Shown here one piece after another: positions 17,173 to 27,036 of a DNA stretch of 64,000 bases. The translations under genes were made by a program, and so were the position numbers. The DNA lies in NCBI GenBank assembly GCA_023715865.1, contig JAMBOW010000002.1, forward strand, positions 124,001-188,000. Direction: 5' to 3'. The DNA comes from Neobacillus mesonae. Its GTDB lineage: Bacteria; Bacillota; Bacilli; Paenibacillales; Paenibacillaceae. The notes below the pieces were generated by a model that worked only from the letters and a program-made list of their open reading frames with translations, was not told the DNA's origin and searched no databases. The first letter of the stretch is position 1. Each line of letters opens with the position of its first letter.

Positions 17173-18609
17173 TTAACCTTTTAATCTATTGTAAATATCG
17201 AGGTAAGCATTAGCAGAAACATCCCAGCTGTAATCACCGCTCATGGCATTGTCCATTATCTTCTTCCAATGTTTCTTTTGATTGTACAAAGAAGCTGCCC
17301 TTCTGATCGTGTGTAACATATCATGCGCATTGTAATTGGTGAATGAAAAGCCTGTCCCTTCACCCGTAAACTCGTTGTAAGCTTGCACGGTATCGTTTAG
17401 TCCGCCTGTCTCCCTTACAATCGGAATACTGCCATATTGCAGCGCAAGCAGCTGGCTGATACCGCATGGCTCAAACATGGAAGGCATCAAGAACAAATCG
17501 CTTCCGGCATAAAACCGTCTGGAAAGCCCTTCATTGAACCATATTTGGGCAGACATCTTTTTGGGATGACGTAGGCCTGCTTCACGGAACCAATGCTCAT
17601 ATTCTTGTTCTCCTGTGCCGAGCAGAATAAACTGAACATCGTCGTAATACAATAGTTCATCAAGAGTTCTGCATACAAGATCAAGACCTTTAGATTCAAC
17701 AAGCCTGGTGACCATTGCGATCATAGGAACCTCTGGTCGAACCGGGAGTCCAAGTTCCTTTTGAAGCGCAGCTTTGTTTTTCTGCTTTTGTTTAGGTTCC
17801 TTTGCTGTATAAACTGCAGCTAAATCCTCATCGTTCTCAGGGTTATAACTGGCCGTATCAATACCGTTCACAATGCCTGTTAATTTACTTCCAAGCGAAC
17901 GAAGCAAGCCATCCAGTCCATATCCGTAATACGAAGTTTTTATTTCTTCCGCATAAGTTGGACTGACGGTAGTTACATGATCAGAATATACCAGGCCTGC
18001 TTTCATGAAGTTAAGGTTTCCGTAATATTCAACGCCTTCCATCGTATAATAACGATCATGTAAATTTAACAAGTCATGATGGACCTCATACGGGAATATA
18101 CCTTGGTATAACAGATTATGAATTGTAAACACCGTTTTTATTGACCGATAGGCTGCAAGATGATCATAATGGGCTTTTTTTATTAACGGGATCATGGCAG
18201 CGTGCCAGTCATGGCAATGAATCACATCCGGCTGGAAATTCTCCAGCATCGGAATCACCTCAAGCACGGCTCGATTGAAAAAAGCGAATCGTTCTCCATC
18301 ATCCGTGTATCCATAAATGCCATCTCTGCCGAAATAGTATTCGTTATCTATGAAATAGAATGTAATACCGTTATGAACGAGACGCTCTACTCCGCAATAC
18401 TGCTTGCGCCAACCGACGTATACATCGGTTACCGTTACGGGCTCCATCTTCTCAAGGTAACGGTCAGGTATGCCTTTATATTTGGGTATCACAACCCGAA
18501 CATCAACCCCATTTTTACGTAAAGCCTGAGGCAATGCGCCGATCACATCGGCGAGTCCTCCTGTCTTGATAAATGGATGGCCTTCTGCTGCGGCGAAAAG
18601 TACATTCAT
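17173..18609 (-). CDS. glgA: Glycogen synthase (ADP-glucose type)
   Basis: GT5-family glucosyltransferase that elongates alpha-1,4-glucan from ADP-glucose, 478 residues. The N-terminal GT5 domain contains HPFIKTGGLADVIGALP, which binds ADP-glucose, and the C-terminal GT1-type domain contains MPSMFEPCGISQLLALQYGSIPIVRETGGL with the catalytic Glu. The start is set at 18607-18609 because AAGGAGG lies just upstream. It is the second gene of a glgB-glgA unit, 59 bp after glgB. Glycogen phosphorylase and GlgD are absent from the window. Confidence 0.95.
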   Translation of the reverse strand: MNVLFAAAEGHPFIKTGGLADVIGALPQALRKNGVDVRVVIPKYKGIPDRYLEKMEPVTVTDVYVGWRKQYCGVERLVHNGITFYFIDNEYYFGRDGIYGYTDDGERFAFFNRAVLEVIPMLENFQPDVIHCHDWHAAMIPLIKKAHYDHLAAYRSIKTVFTIHNLLYQGIFPYEVHHDLLNLHDRYYTMEGVEYYGNLNFMKAGLVYSDHVTTVSPTYAEEIKTSYYGYGLDGLLRSLGSKLTGIVNGIDTASYNPENDEDLAAVYTAKEPKQKQKNKAALQKELGLPVRPEVPMIAMVTRLVESKGLDLVCRTLDELLYYDDVQFILLGTGEQEYEHWFREAGLRHPKKMSAQIWFNEGLSRRFYAGSDLFLMPSMFEPCGISQLLALQYGSIPIVRETGGLNDTVQAYNEFTGEGTGFSFTNYNAHDMLHTIRRAASLYNQKKHWKKIMDNAMSGDYSWDVSANAYLDIYNRLKG

Positions 18610-18668
18610 TAGTGCTTCCTCCTTGGTCAATGCGATTACTCTGTATGCATGAATGTTCGTTCCATTAA

Positions 18669-20705
18669 CTATACTTCTGTAGGATCCTGTGGAGCCTTTT
18701 TAGAGCTCTGTCTTTTTGACCTGGTCGCAGGCTTCTTCTTCTCTTTCGCAATTTCGCTTGTTATTAGCTTCGGCTTGCTTTCCTGTTTTATCTTTCCGCG
18801 TGCCGTCTTCTTCAGAATAACAATGCTGAGCGGCGGTAGCTTCAATACTAGACTATTCGGCTGTCCATGCCAGCTCGTTTTTTCGGTGCGAACTTCGTCA
18901 TTCTTAAACAGCTCTTCTCCACCAAATTCGGCTGCATCACTGTTGAAAATCTCGGTATATGATCCTGGCCTAGCTAAGCCAATGCGATAATCCATCCTTG
19001 CCACAGGCTGCAGATTTATAAGGATAATTAGGGTATCTCCGGGTTTACTGCCTTTTCTCAAATAGGAAATAACACTTTGTGAACGGTCATCGGCAGTGAT
19101 CCATTCATGACCTTCCCAAGCATGATCAAGTTCCCAAAGACCTTTTTCTCGAATATACAGCTCATTTAAAGCTTTTGTGTATGCGTGGAGCTGTCGATGA
19201 CTTTCGTAATCCAGCAAGAACCAATCAAGGGGCTCTTCATCTTTCCATTCAATAAACTGACCGAATTCCCCGCCCATGAATAACAGCTTTTTGCCTGGAA
19301 AAGTCATGAAATAACCGAGCAAAGTGCGAAGTCCAGCAAACTTCTGTTCATAGTTGCCCGGCATTTTATCGAGCAGCGACTTCTTCCCATGAACGACTTC
19401 ATCATGCGACAAAGGCAGTAAGTGATTGTCAGCCTGTGCATAAACCATTGGAAAGGTAAGCAAATTATGCTTATTCGGACGATCGAGGAAATCCGTCTTG
19501 AAATATTCCAATGTATCATTCATCCAGCCCATATTCCATTTATAGTTAAAGCCAAGACCACCATCATGCACAGGACTTGTCACACCAGGCCATGCACTCG
19601 ATTCCTCAGCCATCATCAGTGCATTAGGAAAATAGTGATAAATGGTCGTGTTCATTTGCTTGATAAATTCGATCGCTTCTATATTTTCGACGCCGCCATG
19701 CTCGTTTAATCTGTACTGTCCTTCGCTTTTTTCAAAATCGAGCTTCAGCATACTCGTTACCGCGTCAATACGTAGGCCGTCAATATGATATTTGTCCATC
19801 CAATAGATTGCATTGGAGATAAGAAAGGATCTGATCTCAGGCTTGGAATAATCGAAGCTTAGCGTTCCCCAGCCTGGTTTGTCCGATTTTAACGGATCTG
19901 CATATTCGTAAAGCGGCGTTCCGTCAAACATGCGAAGTCCGTGTGCATCTCTTGCAAAATGAGCGGGAACCCAGTCCAAAATGACTCCTATGCCCGCTTG
20001 ATGAAGCTGATCAATTAAAAACATTAAATCTTTAGGAGTACCATACCTGCTTGTTGGGGCAAAATAACCCGTGTTCTGGTATCCCCAGGATAAATCGTAT
20101 GGATGTTCACTAAGCGGCATAAACTCAACATGGGTATAGGACATTTCTTTAAGATATGGAATTAACAGATCAGCCGTTTCCCGGTATGTATAGAAACTCC
20201 CGTCTTCTTTTTGTTTCCATGTACCAAAATGCATTTCATATATATGGAGCGGTTTGTTAAAAGGCTCCTTCTGTTTGCGCCGCCATGCTGCATCATGCCA
20301 TACATATCCATCAAGAACAGTTGTTATGGAAGCTGTTGCCGGCCTTACCTCCGCATGAAATGCATAAGGGTCGGCTCTCAGTAAAGATTCACCATCCGGA
20401 GAAAGTAAATGATATTTGTAAAAAGTTCCTTCTTCAATTCCAGGAAAAAAACGAGTCCAAAGACCCGAATCGGGTATCTTATATAGTAGATCAGACTCGC
20501 CGAAGCCATGGTAACCGTTTCGATCTAGAGCGAGACCCACTTTAATCGCGTTGGGCGCCCATACCGTAAACCGGTAACCCTTTACTCCGTCCTCCACAGC
20601 GGGATGTGCCCCTAAAAAGTGATGGCTGAAATGAGACGTACCTTCATGAAAATAATAAATATCTTCTGAAGAGATTAATTGTTCCATCCATTTGTTCTCG
20701 GTCAA
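18669..20705 (-). CDS. glgB: 1,4-alpha-glucan branching enzyme with basic C-terminal tail
   Basis: GH13 branching enzyme, 678 residues. An N-terminal CBM48 (residues ~25-110) precedes the barrel with GH13 regions VILDWVPAHF, GLRIDAVTSM (nucleophile Asp), MAEESSAWPG (acid-base Glu) and LSHDEVVHGKK. An all-beta C-terminal domain follows. The last ~45 residues form a Lys/Arg/Ser-rich tail (for example KKKPATRSKRQSSKK) beyond the usual end of the family (~630-640 residues). It probably makes the alpha-1,6 branches of stored glycogen. It is first in the glgB-glgA unit and divergent from glgC. Confidence 0.95.
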   Translation of the reverse strand: MTENKWMEQLISSEDIYYFHEGTSHFSHHFLGAHPAVEDGVKGYRFTVWAPNAIKVGLALDRNGYHGFGESDLLYKIPDSGLWTRFFPGIEEGTFYKYHLLSPDGESLLRADPYAFHAEVRPATASITTVLDGYVWHDAAWRRKQKEPFNKPLHIYEMHFGTWKQKEDGSFYTYRETADLLIPYLKEMSYTHVEFMPLSEHPYDLSWGYQNTGYFAPTSRYGTPKDLMFLIDQLHQAGIGVILDWVPAHFARDAHGLRMFDGTPLYEYADPLKSDKPGWGTLSFDYSKPEIRSFLISNAIYWMDKYHIDGLRIDAVTSMLKLDFEKSEGQYRLNEHGGVENIEAIEFIKQMNTTIYHYFPNALMMAEESSAWPGVTSPVHDGGLGFNYKWNMGWMNDTLEYFKTDFLDRPNKHNLLTFPMVYAQADNHLLPLSHDEVVHGKKSLLDKMPGNYEQKFAGLRTLLGYFMTFPGKKLLFMGGEFGQFIEWKDEEPLDWFLLDYESHRQLHAYTKALNELYIREKGLWELDHAWEGHEWITADDRSQSVISYLRKGSKPGDTLIILINLQPVARMDYRIGLARPGSYTEIFNSDAAEFGGEELFKNDEVRTEKTSWHGQPNSLVLKLPPLSIVILKKTARGKIKQESKPKLITSEIAKEKKKPATRSKRQSSKKAPQDPTEV

Positions 20706-20892
20706 AAGATCACCTGCTTTTTATTAGAATTCAAACACATTATTACCCCATTTTCACCAACTTGAATAGTAAAAATAGCCTGAAATCAACTTTTTTTTCA
20801 TTTTTATTTAGTTTTCTGAAAAGGTTGTTTCATGGGCGAGGGTCGCCGTTTAAATAGATATCACTGAACACTATTTTCGGGAGGGAAACGAA

Positions 20893-22113
20893 ATGGCTAA
20901 GAAAGATTGCATCGCCATGTTGCTAGCAGGAGGAGAAGGAAAGCGCTTGGCGCCATTGACATCAAGCATTGCTAAACCTGCTGTTCACTTTGGTGGAAAT
21001 TATCGAATTATCGATTTTCCTCTCAGCAACTGCGTAAATTCAGGAATTGAAACGATTGGTGTGTTAACTCAGTATGAGGCTGAATCGCTGCATAATCATA
21101 TTGGTGAAGGCGAGCCATGGGGACTGAATAGAAGCGGAAATGGAATATCACTCCTTCCTTCATGGAATATCGGATGTGAAGAAGGATATTGCGGAACTGC
21201 AGACGCCATATACAAAAATATTGAATTTATTGATCAACATGATCCTGAAGATGTACTGATTCTTTCTGGGGATCATATTTATCAAATGGATTATCGTGAA
21301 ATGTTACAATATCATGCTGACAAAGGTGCAAAAGCTACCATTGCTGTTATTGAAGTACCTTGGAACGAAGCACATCGCTTTGGTGTGATGGGTGCGGATG
21401 AGGAAATGCGTATTACTGAATTTGTTGAAAAACCAGAAAATCCGGAAAGTAACCTGGCTTCCATGGGTATTTATGTGTTTAAATGGTCCTACCTGAAGGA
21501 ACATCTGCTTCGGGATGCTGCGATTCTTGAGTCTGGTCATGATTTTGGTAAAGATCTGATACCAGCTATGCTGACTAGCGAAGATCCGCTTTATGTATAT
21601 AACTTTAATGGTTATTGGAAAGACGTGGGTACAGTTCAATCGCTGTGGGATGCACATATGGACCTCTTGAATGGTACCACCATGCCTAAGGAACAAGAGC
21701 AAGCATGGCCGATGTTCACCCGTAAATGGCGCTCAAAACTTAGTGCCCATAAACCTAGAACGACCACTTTTGAGAACTCGATGGTTCATGAATCGTGCGC
21801 CATTGAGGGTGATGCAGAACGTTCAGTTATCTTCTACGGAGTCGAGATTGGAAAAGGAACTTCCATCAAAGACAGCGTATTGATGCCGAACGCAAGAATA
21901 GGCCGTAACGTAACGATCGAGCATGCCATCATTGGAGAAGGTGCAATAGTAAGAGATGGCGCGATCATCAAGGGCAAAGCAAACGAAATTGTCGTCATTG
22001 GTCCAAATGAGACTGTCGTTGCTAAGCCTGCTGTACGGACTCAGCCTAATCGTCTGCTTAAAGAAGTATATGAAAAAACAGGTCGCCTTCGTGCGGAAGG
22101 CTTATCCTCATAA
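20893..22113 (+). CDS. glgC: Glucose-1-phosphate adenylyltransferase
   Basis: Makes ADP-glucose, the committed step of glycogen synthesis. It has 406 residues: an N-terminal nucleotidyltransferase domain with [13 protein letters not shown] and [10 protein letters not shown], the FVEKPENP substrate loop, and a C-terminal left-handed beta-helix ([20 protein letters not shown]). Its strong GGGAGGG ribosome site precedes the ATG. Unlike the usual glgBCDAP operon it is transcribed away from glgB-glgA, so precursor supply and polymerisation have separate promoters. No GlgD partner is nearby. Confidence 0.95.
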   Translation: MAKKDCIAMLLAGGEGKRLAPLTSSIAKPAVHFGGNYRIIDFPLSNCVNSGIETIGVLTQYEAESLHNHIGEGEPWGLNRSGNGISLLPSWNIGCEEGYCGTADAIYKNIEFIDQHDPEDVLILSGDHIYQMDYREMLQYHADKGAKATIAVIEVPWNEAHRFGVMGADEEMRITEFVEKPENPESNLASMGIYVFKWSYLKEHLLRDAAILESGHDFGKDLIPAMLTSEDPLYVYNFNGYWKDVGTVQSLWDAHMDLLNGTTMPKEQEQAWPMFTRKWRSKLSAHKPRTTTFENSMVHESCAIEGDAERSVIFYGVEIGKGTSIKDSVLMPNARIGRNVTIEHAIIGEGAIVRDGAIIKGKANEIVVIGPNETVVAKPAVRTQPNRLLKEVYEKTGRLRAEGLSS

Positions 22114-22124
22114 TAACATTTTCA

Positions 22125-22165
22125 AATCAAAAGAGCACCCCTTTATATGGAGTGCTCTTTTGATT
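22125..22165 (+). terminator. Bidirectional terminator between glgC and the GNAT gene
   Basis: A 14-bp perfect stem (22125-22138 with 22152-22165) with a 13-nt loop separates the convergent genes. Each strand has a moderately T-rich tail. Confidence 0.8.
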
Positions 22166-22179
22166 ATATAAAAATCGTC

Positions 22180-22704
22180 CTAACGCTCGTATAAGTTGAC
22201 TACCCGAACTCCCATATCTGTAACACCTTGATGCTTAAAACCAAGACTTTGATAAAAAGCGTTCAATTTCGGGCTGTGCGTAATACAATCCAGTCGCAGC
22301 GCCTTTTTGCCTTGGCTAAGAACAATCTCTTCTGCGGTATTAAGCAGCCATTCGCTGATTCCCCTTTTACGGAACGACTGCCGCACTGTTAAACGATGAA
22401 GGTACCCATAACGTTCATCATTCAGCGGACCCCAATAGGAAGGATCACTTCCTTGCAGAGTAAACAAACCGGCTGGTGTATCGTTTAAATATGCGACATA
22501 AATATCACGATCATCAAAATAGGTACGCACGGATTCCTCTGTAAACATATCCGGCGTCCAATGCTTCAGCTTGCTCGCTACCATCCACTCAGCAGCTTCC
22601 TTAAGCAGTGTGAGAATATCGTTTGTCTCATCCGGCGTTGCCTTAATCAACAATAAAGTACCGTCAGCTTCTTCTCGTGTCTTTATGACTTGATTCTCAT
22701 GCAT
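22180..22704 (-). CDS. GNAT family N-acetyltransferase
   Basis: Acetyltransferase fold, 174 residues. Motif A appears as LTVRQSFRKRGISEWLLNTAEE (the RxxGxx loop lies near residue 122), preceded by GYLHRL. The Tyr-containing late helix is NAFYQSLGFKHQG. It is the last gene of the operon with the lipoprotein, response regulator and sensor kinase, and overlaps the kinase end by 8 nt. The start at 22702-22704 is chosen because AAGGAG lies ~10 nt before it and only 1-2 nt before the alternative ATG. The substrate is unknown. Confidence 0.85.
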   Translation of the reverse strand: MHENQVIKTREEADGTLLLIKATPDETNDILTLLKEAAEWMVASKLKHWTPDMFTEESVRTYFDDRDIYVAYLNDTPAGLFTLQGSDPSYWGPLNDERYGYLHRLTVRQSFRKRGISEWLLNTAEEIVLSQGKKALRLDCITHSPKLNAFYQSLGFKHQGVTDMGVRVVNLYER

Positions 22705-24163
22705 CACGTTCATTCTCCTTCACTGCTGAATCATTACCGGCTGTATCGAGCTCATCTAAATCTTCATAAATTTCTTCTTGCAAAGCAGGCAGTCGCACCG
22801 TAACGGTTGTTCCATGCCCGAGTTCACTTTGCATCGTCATCGTTCCCCCGTGAAGCTCAATCAGCTGCTGACTAATCGCAAGGCCGAGACCTGTTCCGCC
22901 ATGCTGATGATCCACTTGATAGAAACGGTCCTTCACTTTTGCTAAATGCTCCTCACTGATTCCGATACCTGTATCCTGGACAGACACAACGACCATTTCC
23001 TCGTCCCGCTGCATATGAATATAAATCCATGAATTCATATGGGAAAATTTGATGGCGTTATCGATAACGTTCAAAAACACCTGTTTTAAGCGATTGCCGT
23101 CACCTAGAATATGATACTCATCTTCGTCTGCATCCAGTTTAAGCTGAATTTGCTTCTGTTCAGCTTTAGCCCAGACATTCAGCATAACTTCCTTCATCAC
23201 TTCATGTACACTGACCGTACCTTTAACCATCTTCATTTCGTTCTGCTGGAGCTTGGAGAAATCAAGCAGCTCTTCAACGAGCCCGATCAACCGATTGGTT
23301 TCGTTTGAGATAATCTTAAGCCCCATCCGTGTTTCATCGGGATCATATCCTCCGGACTCAAGCGTCTCGTTCCAGCCTTTAATACTGGTCAGCGGTGTTC
23401 TGAGTTCATGAGATATCGATGATATAAAATCATCCTTAACCTGATTACTGCGCACGATCTCCTGTGCCATATAGTTCAGAGTGGAAGCGAGCTCCCCGAT
23501 CTCGTATCTGTAATCTCCCTCAATCCGTACATCAAATCGACCCTTCGCCATTTCTGCCGAGGCAGCCGTAATGATATTAATAGGCCTAACAATGGAATTG
23601 GCAAGACCGATACTAATGGTAAAGACAAGAACAAGAACTCCAACAACAATGAGACCGGACCAGATGAGAATATCAATTAACGCCTCATTTACCCGCTCCA
23701 TGCTGGTCACATAACGGGCAATATATACATTGTCATTCCCATAATCGATTTTGGTGGACACGGCCATAACGGATTCACCAGTTACTGAATCTTTACCAAT
23801 CCAGCGGCCTGTACTCCCTTTAATGGCTAGAGGAACGTCACTTGTCTGAATTACCCGGTCTGATTCGAAGCCCGAGGAGAGTGCCAGTACACGTCCCTCT
23901 GTATCCAGTATTTCAAGCGATGTATTTTCCAGCTTGAGGTAGTACATTAAGTTGGAGACAAATGAACTCTCGTTACTGCTGTCAATAAAGGACGAATTAT
24001 AGTACCTTATTACGTTTTTTGAATTGGATTCTATATAGTTATATATACTGTCATAGTAATACTTCTGCATCGCAACCAGGAAAATAGATTCAATCAGCAA
24101 TAGCGCAAGCAGAACCAGAATAAAATATTGCAGAACTATTTGCCTGCGTATGCCTTTCATCAT
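22697..24163 (-). CDS. Sensor histidine kinase with HAMP domain
   Basis: Membrane sensor of 488 residues. The first span is at about residues 10-30, followed by an extracellular ~130-residue sensing domain, then the second span at about 165-187. A HAMP linker, HisKA with the phospho-acceptor motif SISHELRTPLTSIKGW, and HATPase_c with N-box (IDNAIKFSH), G1 (DTGIGIS) and G2 (GTGLGLAIS) follow. It overlaps the response regulator by 4 nt, so they form a coupled pair. Downstream of the FG-GAP lipoprotein, it may read envelope or ligand status through that protein (inference). The C-terminus is acidic. Confidence 0.92.
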   Translation of the reverse strand: MMKGIRRQIVLQYFILVLLALLLIESIFLVAMQKYYYDSIYNYIESNSKNVIRYYNSSFIDSSNESSFVSNLMYYLKLENTSLEILDTEGRVLALSSGFESDRVIQTSDVPLAIKGSTGRWIGKDSVTGESVMAVSTKIDYGNDNVYIARYVTSMERVNEALIDILIWSGLIVVGVLVLVFTISIGLANSIVRPINIITAASAEMAKGRFDVRIEGDYRYEIGELASTLNYMAQEIVRSNQVKDDFISSISHELRTPLTSIKGWNETLESGGYDPDETRMGLKIISNETNRLIGLVEELLDFSKLQQNEMKMVKGTVSVHEVMKEVMLNVWAKAEQKQIQLKLDADEDEYHILGDGNRLKQVFLNVIDNAIKFSHMNSWIYIHMQRDEEMVVVSVQDTGIGISEEHLAKVKDRFYQVDHQHGGTGLGLAISQQLIELHGGTMTMQSELGHGTTVTVRLPALQEEIYEDLDELDTAGNDSAVKENERDA

Positions 24164-24858
24164 TGAGCTCTACCCTTCCATTTATAGCCATGCCCCCAAA
24201 CCGTTTGCAGATATTCCGGCTCTGAAGGGTTGTCTTCAATTTTTTGCCGCAGACGTCTAATATTAACATCCACGATTTTAGGATCTCCCATATACTCTTT
24301 TCCCCAGACATGATCGAGAAGCACATCTCGGCTGAGGGGCGTATTTTCTTTTTCCAAGAAAAACTGCACGAGAGAAAATTCCGTAGGTGTCAGTTCAATT
24401 GCCTGGCCGTTTCTTTTAAACTGCTTTGAAATGAGGTCCAGCGAAAACGGACCTGATTCAAATGTTACTTTGGCAGCCGTCTCACGATGCACATTCACTC
24501 TCCGAAGCAGAGACTGTATTCTTGCAATAAGCTCGGTCGGGCTGAACGGCTTGCTGACATGATCGTCTGCTCCTACAGACAAAGCATATACTTTATCCTG
24601 TTCCTGAACCTTTGCAGTTAAGAAAATAATCCCGATCCGCTCGTTGGTTTCCCGAATTCTGCGGCATACTTCAAAGCCATCAATTCCCGGCACCATAACG
24701 TCAAGCAGGGCGATATCGATATCATTCACTGATCCGATAATTCTCATCGCTTCATGTCCATCACCTGCTTCAAGCACTTCGAAGCCATTACGTTTCAAGT
24801 TCAGTACGATAAAACTGCGAATGGATTCCTCGTCTTCCATAATCAATACTTTACTCAT
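24160..24858 (-). CDS. OmpR/PhoB family response regulator
   Basis: 232 residues. The receiver domain (about 1-120) has the phospho-acceptor Asp in ALLDVMVPG and the conserved Lys in VSKPFSP. The C-terminal winged helix (about 130-230) contains ELTPTEFSLVQFFLE, VDVNIRRLRQKIE and VWGHGYKW. It is directly adjacent to the lipoprotein stop codon and overlaps its cognate kinase. Targets are unknown; the operon's own ATPase and lipoprotein genes are plausible ones. Confidence 0.94.
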   Translation of the reverse strand: MSKVLIMEDEESIRSFIVLNLKRNGFEVLEAGDGHEAMRIIGSVNDIDIALLDVMVPGIDGFEVCRRIRETNERIGIIFLTAKVQEQDKVYALSVGADDHVSKPFSPTELIARIQSLLRRVNVHRETAAKVTFESGPFSLDLISKQFKRNGQAIELTPTEFSLVQFFLEKENTPLSRDVLLDHVWGKEYMGDPKIVDVNIRRLRQKIEDNPSEPEYLQTVWGHGYKWKGRAQ

Positions 24859-26193
24859 TTATTCTCTCATTCCTTCCTGTTCCAACTCTTGAGGGAAGTC
24901 ATCTCCCGGTGTTGTTTCACCTGCCTGTTTAGGTAAACGATATCCGATAACCTGATTGCTTGACCGGACGATCTGTTTCCATTCAGCTTTTACATTTTCC
25001 CACTCATCTAGGGAGAAGAATTTGATTTCTGCCACGGTTTCATCCGTATCGATAAGCTTGAAGCGCAAGTACTTGTCTTTGACTGATTTCGTATCCAGTG
25101 TAACATTGCCGTGCTGCTCAGGCTTAAGATTAAAATAAAAACGATCCTGATCATCACGATACTGCTGCATCACAAAGGTCATATCATCCTTACCGTCCCA
25201 TTGGTAGAAGGAGTAGAAATATAACTTCTCGCTGTCTACAAAGAGCTCCCATCCTGGAGGCACTTCAAGCAAGCCAAATTCAACAATACCATCATTATTA
25301 ATATCCTCGCTGATGATCTTTTTAGGCTTAAATGTAATATCCGTGCCTTTAAAGGCTTCGACAAGCTGGTTGTTTTCCATATACACAACATCCGTATACG
25401 AATTAGATGCATCAAGGCCGATATCCAGCAGAATACCTGTATGATTTGGTGATATTTTTCCGGCTGAAACATTATAAAAATCTCTCATCCGGGTATCAAT
25501 TGTAAGCTTGTCGATCGGCTCAAATACCTCATCTTTATATTGATAGACCGTCACGGTTCCTTGGCCGCTCGTCGGCAAAATGTTCATAATCGTCAAATCA
25601 TTAATTCCATCGCCGTTCATGTCCATTGGATTTCGCATCTCATCCACGATGACATATTTGGAATACGGCATTTCCAAAATTTTACGAAGCGAACTGCCGT
25701 TATAAGAAAAGGAAGCAAGCCAATTTTGGGCATTTTGTTCGACGCTGTTGGAAAATCCTGCGATGATCTCAAGATTACCGTCACCTGTAATGTCCTGCAG
25801 ACGGAATGAATTAAGCACAGATCCCAGCCCATCAAAAGTTAATCTCTTAACCCAGGTGTCCCCTTGCTTCTCAAGAACCATTCCATGGATCTTCACTTCA
25901 TCATCTGGTGTGTCGTAAAAAACGACTGCCTCCATAACTCCGTCATTGTTCAAGTCTTTTTGAATAATTTTGTTGGACATTTCCCTTGGCTGTGTAATCG
26001 ATGAACCTTCAGGCAGCTCACCCTGAATTACGCTCAGAAGATTTTCCCGCTCTGAGGTCATCTGCGGTGTCTTCATGAGTGACTTCGGGTCATTGAATGA
26101 ATCAAGACCGTTCCCGCAAGCGGTAAGCAGCGAGAGAAGGACGATTAATGACGCTGCAAGAAATATCCTTTTTAAAATTTGTGCTTTAAACAC
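24859..26193 (-). CDS. FG-GAP/VCBS-like repeat lipoprotein
   Basis: 444-residue lipoprotein with lipobox LLTACG and the lipidated Cys near residue 26. Four regularly spaced calcium-loop-type repeats are visible: DLNNDGVMEAVV, DITGDGNLEIIAG, DMNGDGINDLTI and DINNDGIVEFGLL. They suggest a beta-propeller-like extracellular fold that binds calcium. The GTG start at 26191-26193 follows GAGTGATCAG. It lies between an ABC-type ATPase and a two-component system, all on one strand with tiny gaps. A role as accessory sensor is inference; no enzymatic motif is visible. Confidence 0.8.
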   Translation of the reverse strand: MFKAQILKRIFLAASLIVLLSLLTACGNGLDSFNDPKSLMKTPQMTSERENLLSVIQGELPEGSSITQPREMSNKIIQKDLNNDGVMEAVVFYDTPDDEVKIHGMVLEKQGDTWVKRLTFDGLGSVLNSFRLQDITGDGNLEIIAGFSNSVEQNAQNWLASFSYNGSSLRKILEMPYSKYVIVDEMRNPMDMNGDGINDLTIMNILPTSGQGTVTVYQYKDEVFEPIDKLTIDTRMRDFYNVSAGKISPNHTGILLDIGLDASNSYTDVVYMENNQLVEAFKGTDITFKPKKIISEDINNDGIVEFGLLEVPPGWELFVDSEKLYFYSFYQWDGKDDMTFVMQQYRDDQDRFYFNLKPEQHGNVTLDTKSVKDKYLRFKLIDTDETVAEIKFFSLDEWENVKAEWKQIVRSSNQVIGYRLPKQAGETTPGDDFPQELEQEGMRE

Positions 26194-26213
26194 CTGATCA
26201 CTCTTTTCACTCG

Positions 26214-26939
26214 TTAAATCTTGTTTTTTTCGTGCATGGTCAGACGTCTGCCTCGAATATCAAAAGCCAATCTTCCTTCAGAAAGGCCCCAGATGCGAGC
26301 GGCATGGCGTTCAGCCAGTTCAATAGGAAGCACAGCAATCACGGTGACGTTCTCCTCCGAACAAAGCTTTTTAAAATTGTCCAGAACACTGTCTGCGGAT
26401 TTCGGATCAAGGCCGATCACAGGCTCGTCCGCTAGAATCACTTTAGCACCGTGTGTCAGAGCTCTTGCGATCGCTACCCGCTGCCGCTCTCCCCCGCTTA
26501 GCTGTCCTGCCTTCATATGGGCTTTATCCAGCAAGCCTACACCTTCAATAATATCCATTGCTCCCATATAATCATCCGAACGTACCATCCCCGTTATCAT
26601 CCGCCACCAGGGTGTTTGACCGGAACGGCCGATCAGCACATTTTTGAGGGCTGTCCTATTCGTAAACAGCTCAGGGTTCTGCTCCAAATAAGCCCATTCA
26701 CGTTTAATTTGTTTTTTACCAGCATAACCAGCCTGAAAAATATCAGTACCATGTACGATAAATTTGCCTCTGTCCCAACTCTCTTTCAAAGCCAAGCAGC
26801 GAAGCAGCGTACTTTTTCCACTGCCGCTGCCGCCGACAATCCCGATAAATTCCCCTTGCTGCATATCAAAGCTTATCTCACGCAATACCGGAACCTTGTC
26901 CGGGCCGACGCTTTTTGCTAGATTCTCTACTCTGATCAT
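26214..26939 (-). CDS. PhnC-like ABC ATP-binding protein without H-loop histidine
   Basis: 241-residue ABC ATPase, most like phosphonate-importer PhnC. It has Walker A GGSGSGKST, a Q-loop in YLEQNPELF, a complete signature LSGGERQRVAIARAL and Walker B VILADEP. At the switch position, where PhnC proteins have a His (LHQVDLA-type), this protein reads LPIELAERHAARI, so the H-loop histidine is replaced. No permease or phosphonate receptor gene is nearby. It heads the operon with the FG-GAP lipoprotein and two-component system, so a transport role is doubtful. Confidence 0.85.
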   Translation of the reverse strand: MIRVENLAKSVGPDKVPVLREISFDMQQGEFIGIVGGSGSGKSTLLRCLALKESWDRGKFIVHGTDIFQAGYAGKKQIKREWAYLEQNPELFTNRTALKNVLIGRSGQTPWWRMITGMVRSDDYMGAMDIIEGVGLLDKAHMKAGQLSGGERQRVAIARALTHGAKVILADEPVIGLDPKSADSVLDNFKKLCSEENVTVIAVLPIELAERHAARIWGLSEGRLAFDIRGRRLTMHEKNKI

Positions 26940-27036
26940 TTATGCTTTAACTCCTCTTATCCGTAGATTGTATATTCTTAGTTTATTGGAAAAAGAGTTC
27001 ATTTACCATATGCGAACAAATATTCTTACCGCTGTT

